From NCBI GenBank assembly GCA_964610905.1, contig CAZSYT010000046.1, positions 1-23,436 of the forward strand: a DNA stretch of 23,436 nt, given 5' to 3'. The DNA is from JAJZJT01 sp964610905 (lineage in GTDB: Bacteria > Actinomycetota > Acidimicrobiia > Acidimicrobiales > RAAP-2). The translations under genes were made by a program, and so were the position numbers. The notes below the pieces were generated by a model. The model had not been told where the DNA came from. It was given only the letters and a program-made list of their open reading frames with translations, and did no database searches. This document shows, piece by piece, positions 21,814 through 23,436 of the stretch. Every line of letters starts with the position of its first letter. The first letter of the stretch is position 1.

Positions 21814-22502
21814 GCGACGACGGCGGGCGCTTCAAGGGCCTCCTGAACGTCCGGGTGACGCTCACGCCGACCAGCACCGTTCCGGTGGCCCTCCCCGACG
21901 CTCCCGCACCGGTCACCCCGGTGCCCGTCGACGGATGGACCGTGGGGGTGGCGCCCACTGCGTTGCGCATCGAGGTCGACGACGCCGCCGTGCTGGTCCT
22001 CGACGGCCACACGGTCAACGCCGACTTCCACGACCCCGGTCGCCTGCTGCGCTTCCTCGCCGACCTCGAGGTGCTCGTGCGCGACCGGCCGCCCTACGTC
22101 GTGGCGATCCGGCCGGCGGGGGACGTGGAGGAGATCCAGCGTCGCAACTTCGTCAGGGCGCGCGTCGAGGTCCCCATCGTGCTCGAGGTCCTCGACCCGG
22201 CCGTGCGTGCCCAGGGGTGCCGAGGTCCGTTCGAGACGGTCACGATCGACCTGTCCGCCGGTGGGGCCCGGCTCGCACCGGTGGAGGGGCTGGTCGGTGG
22301 GATCGAGGTGCGGGCACGCCTCGCGCTCCCCTCGGGCGAGGCGGTGCTCGACGCCGAGGTGCTCGAGGCCCGGCCGGACGCCTTCAGCCGCCTCCGGTTC
22401 CTCGACGTGAAGGAGGGGACGGCCACCCGTATCACCAAGTGCGTCTTCGACGCCGAGCTCGAGAAGCGTCGGGCGGCCATGCGCCGCTCCGAGGGGTCCT
22501 GA
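21810..22502 (+). CDS. PilZ-domain protein, likely c-di-GMP receptor (YcgR-like)
   Basis: A 230-residue cytoplasmic protein. Residues about 50-105 form a small beta domain resembling the YcgR N-terminal part (VLDGHTVNADFHDPGRLLRF). The PilZ domain starts at IQRRNFVRARVEVPIVLEVL, with the c-di-GMP-binding RxxxR at Arg112-Arg116 (Arg111 precedes). The second motif, DLSAGGARL, gives Asp147-Ser149-Gly152 of the D/NxSxxG signature. Both ligand motifs are intact. YcgR-type proteins slow flagella by binding FliG/FliM or MotA, which suits its place behind flhB. The start is ATG 21810; the in-frame GTG 21759 would add 17 residues. It has no obvious ribosome site, so coupling to the small upstream ORF is plausible. 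Confidence 0.88.
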   Translation: MSDDGGRFKGLLNVRVTLTPTSTVPVALPDAPAPVTPVPVDGWTVGVAPTALRIEVDDAAVLVLDGHTVNADFHDPGRLLRFLADLEVLVRDRPPYVVAIRPAGDVEEIQRRNFVRARVEVPIVLEVLDPAVRAQGCRGPFETVTIDLSAGGARLAPVEGLVGGIEVRARLALPSGEAVLDAEVLEARPDAFSRLRFLDVKEGTATRITKCVFDAELEKRRAAMRRSEGS

Positions 22503-22520
22503 GGTCGGAGGACGAGCGGG

Positions 22521-22526
22521 TAGCGT
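22521..22526 (+). promoter_or_regulatory. -10-like box ahead of the zinc-ribbon gene
   Basis: TAGCGT fits TAnnnT and ends 7 nt before GTG 22534, so the transcript would be leaderless. The arrangement mirrors TACGGT before ATG 21691. No -35 is evident. A weak GTCCT/AGGAC inverted repeat (22496-22500 with 22509-22513) sits across the preceding stop codon. Confidence 0.45.
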
Positions 22527-22533
22527 GGTCGCC

Positions 22534-22836
22534 GTGACCGCCCACGATGCCCCGACGACTGCCCGCTCGGGCACCGGCTCGCCGACCGGTGCCGCACCCG
22601 TCCGCTACCGGTGCACGGCGTGCGGCAACCTCACCCGCTTCGACGTCGTCGCCATGCGCCGGACCAGGGAGTTCCACCACTACTCGGTGGGGGGAGAGCT
22701 GACCGTCGAGGATGTCGAGGTCGTCGAGGACCGAGCCGAAGAGGTGCGGTGCCGGTGGTGCGGCCACGGCGACGCCGTCGAAGTGCTCGAGGACCGTCCG
22801 GCAGCCGCCGAGACGTCCCCGCCGCAGGCGGGATGA
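22534..22836 (+). CDS. small zinc-ribbon protein of unknown function
   Basis: A 100-residue product with two CxxC knuckles, Cys27/Cys30 (RCTACGN) and Cys73/Cys76 (RCRWCGHG), the layout of a four-Cys zinc ribbon. Between them is FDVVAMRRTREFHHYSVGGE and an acidic strand (VEDVEVVEDRAEEV). Both ends are disordered. Small zinc-ribbon proteins of this style occur in actinobacteria, but I cannot name a function. The start is GTG 22534, on the leaderless argument; GTG 22525 would overlap the -10 box. The stop overlaps the thioredoxin-like gene as ATGA, so the two are probably expressed together. Confidence 0.8.
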   Translation: MTAHDAPTTARSGTGSPTGAAPVRYRCTACGNLTRFDVVAMRRTREFHHYSVGGELTVEDVEVVEDRAEEVRCRWCGHGDAVEVLEDRPAAAETSPPQAG

Positions 22837-23366
22837 CCGGCCCCCCCCGGGGCCCCCGCCCGCTCGACGACCCGGCCTTCCGCGCCGGGTTGCGGCCGAC
22901 GGACGCCCGCCCGGCCGGGGGTCGGAGCGCACGCGACCTCGAGGGCGTCGACGCCGATGGGAGCACGGTCACGCTGGCGCTCGGCGGCAGCCCGGTACGG
23001 TGGTGGCTGCTCGCCTTCGTCGGCCCCGGGTGCGACGGGTGCCGGGCCTTCTTCGACGGCCTGGTCGCCCCGGGCCGAGGTGGCCTGCCGGACGGGGTCG
23101 GCGTGGCGGCCGTCACCCGGGCGCCGCTGCCCGCCGGCGAGCGCGTCGCGCTGGCCGGCGGCGCGACGGGAGCCGGCCCGCTGGTGGCGGTGGCGTCCGA
23201 GGAGGCGTGGGCCGACTACCGGGTGAGCGGCTATCCCTTCTACGTGGTGGTCGACGCGGCGCGCCGGGTGGTGGCCGGCGAGACGGTGGGGTTGGGCTGG
23301 GACGACGTCACCGCCACCGTGCATGCGGCGATGGCGGCGGCCGGGCCGGCGGGCGGGGTCGGCTGA
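22833..23366 (+). CDS. thioredoxin-fold protein with CDGC motif
   Basis: A 177-residue product with the order of a TlpA/AhpC-type fold. A short N-terminal region leads to VDADGSTVTLALGG. Then comes a strand and active site, LLAFVGPGCDGCRAFFDGL, with Cys67-Asp-Gly-Cys70. A middle region follows (GVGVAAVTRAPLPAGE), and YRVSGYPFYVVVDAARRVVA holds the conserved cis-proline site (YPFYVVVD). No signal peptide or membrane anchor is visible, unlike most TlpA proteins, so it is probably cytoplasmic. The start is ATG 22833, overlapping the upstream stop; a C8 run follows within nine bases. The substrate is unknown; pairing with a zinc-ribbon protein hints at thiol or metal handling. Confidence 0.82.
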   Translation: MTGPPRGPRPLDDPAFRAGLRPTDARPAGGRSARDLEGVDADGSTVTLALGGSPVRWWLLAFVGPGCDGCRAFFDGLVAPGRGGLPDGVGVAAVTRAPLPAGERVALAGGATGAGPLVAVASEEAWADYRVSGYPFYVVVDAARRVVAGETVGLGWDDVTATVHAAMAAAGPAGGVG

Positions 23367-23385
23367 GCCGACTTGCGGCTCGGCC
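23361..23385 (+). terminator. hairpin at the end of the thioredoxin-like gene
   Basis: GGCTGAGCCG (23361-23370), loop ACTTG, CGGCTCGGCC (23376-23385): nine pairs with one mismatch, overlapping the stop codon at 23364-23366. There is no U-tract. Confidence 0.5.
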
Positions 23386-23423
23386 CGAGCCGGCGCGGCC
23401 CGAGCCGGCGCGGCCCGAGCCGG
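23381..23423. repeat. 15-bp GC-rich tandem repeat at the window end
   Basis: CGGCCCGAGCCGGCG occurs at 23381-23395 and 23396-23410, and a partial third copy at 23411-23423. Each unit contains CGGC/GCCG dyads and can fold. The array may continue only a little, since 23424-23436 already diverges. Confidence 0.85.
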
Positions 23424-23436
23424 AACGGGGCGAACT

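Overview
The window is very GC-rich (clearly above 65% G+C by eye), full of GTG starts and stop/start overlaps, and almost filled by one flagellar locus. There are no genes for L or P rings, the flagellin is short, and several upstream signals look like leaderless promoters. Together these suggest a flagellated high-GC Gram-positive bacterium (Actinomycetota). An Acidimicrobiia-like lineage is possible, but that placement is an inference from gene style and not from a database match.

Layout. Positions 1-175 hold a GC-rich 23-bp tandem repeat array broken by a 100-N assembly gap. A filament block follows: flagellin (363-1199) with a strong hairpin behind it, the filament cap fliD, its chaperone partner fliS, and a small helical protein that may be a FliT-type chaperone. 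A class I methyltransferase on the opposite strand (4764-5648) separates this block from the basal-body/export operon. That operon appears to start at a sigma-28-like promoter (5762-5789). It runs flgB-flgC-fliE-fliF-fliG-fliH-fliI-fliJ, then a fused NlpC/P60 plus lytic-transglycosylase protein, then fliK-flgD-flgE-fliM-fliN-fliO-fliP-fliQ-fliR-flhB (5904-21640). Most junctions overlap by 1-4 bases. A hairpin 6 nt after flhB probably ends the operon. After it come a possible 40-codon leader ORF, a PilZ-domain protein, a small zinc-ribbon protein and a thioredoxin-like CxxC protein. The window closes with another hairpin and a 15-bp tandem repeat.

How the genes work together. FliE/FlgB/FlgC and FliF/FliG/FliM/FliN make the rod, MS ring and C ring. 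FliO/P/Q/R and FlhB form the export gate, driven by FliH/FliI/FliJ. FlgD, FliK and FlgE build the hook and set its length. The bifunctional peptidoglycan hydrolase probably opens the wall for the rod, the job FlgJ does in Proteobacteria. FliC/FliD/FliS make the filament. The PilZ protein is a plausible c-di-GMP input to motility.

Most notable points: (1) the signal-peptide-less NlpC/P60-SLT fusion in the middle of the operon; (2) a FliM without the N-terminal CheY-docking motif; (3) flgE joined directly to fliM, with flbD, motA, motB and fliL absent there, and no flhA after flhB; (4) a sigma-28-like promoter in front of the basal-body operon; (5) a leaderless-looking small ORF overlapping the PilZ start. 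I see no CRISPR array, rRNA, tRNA or insertion sequence.
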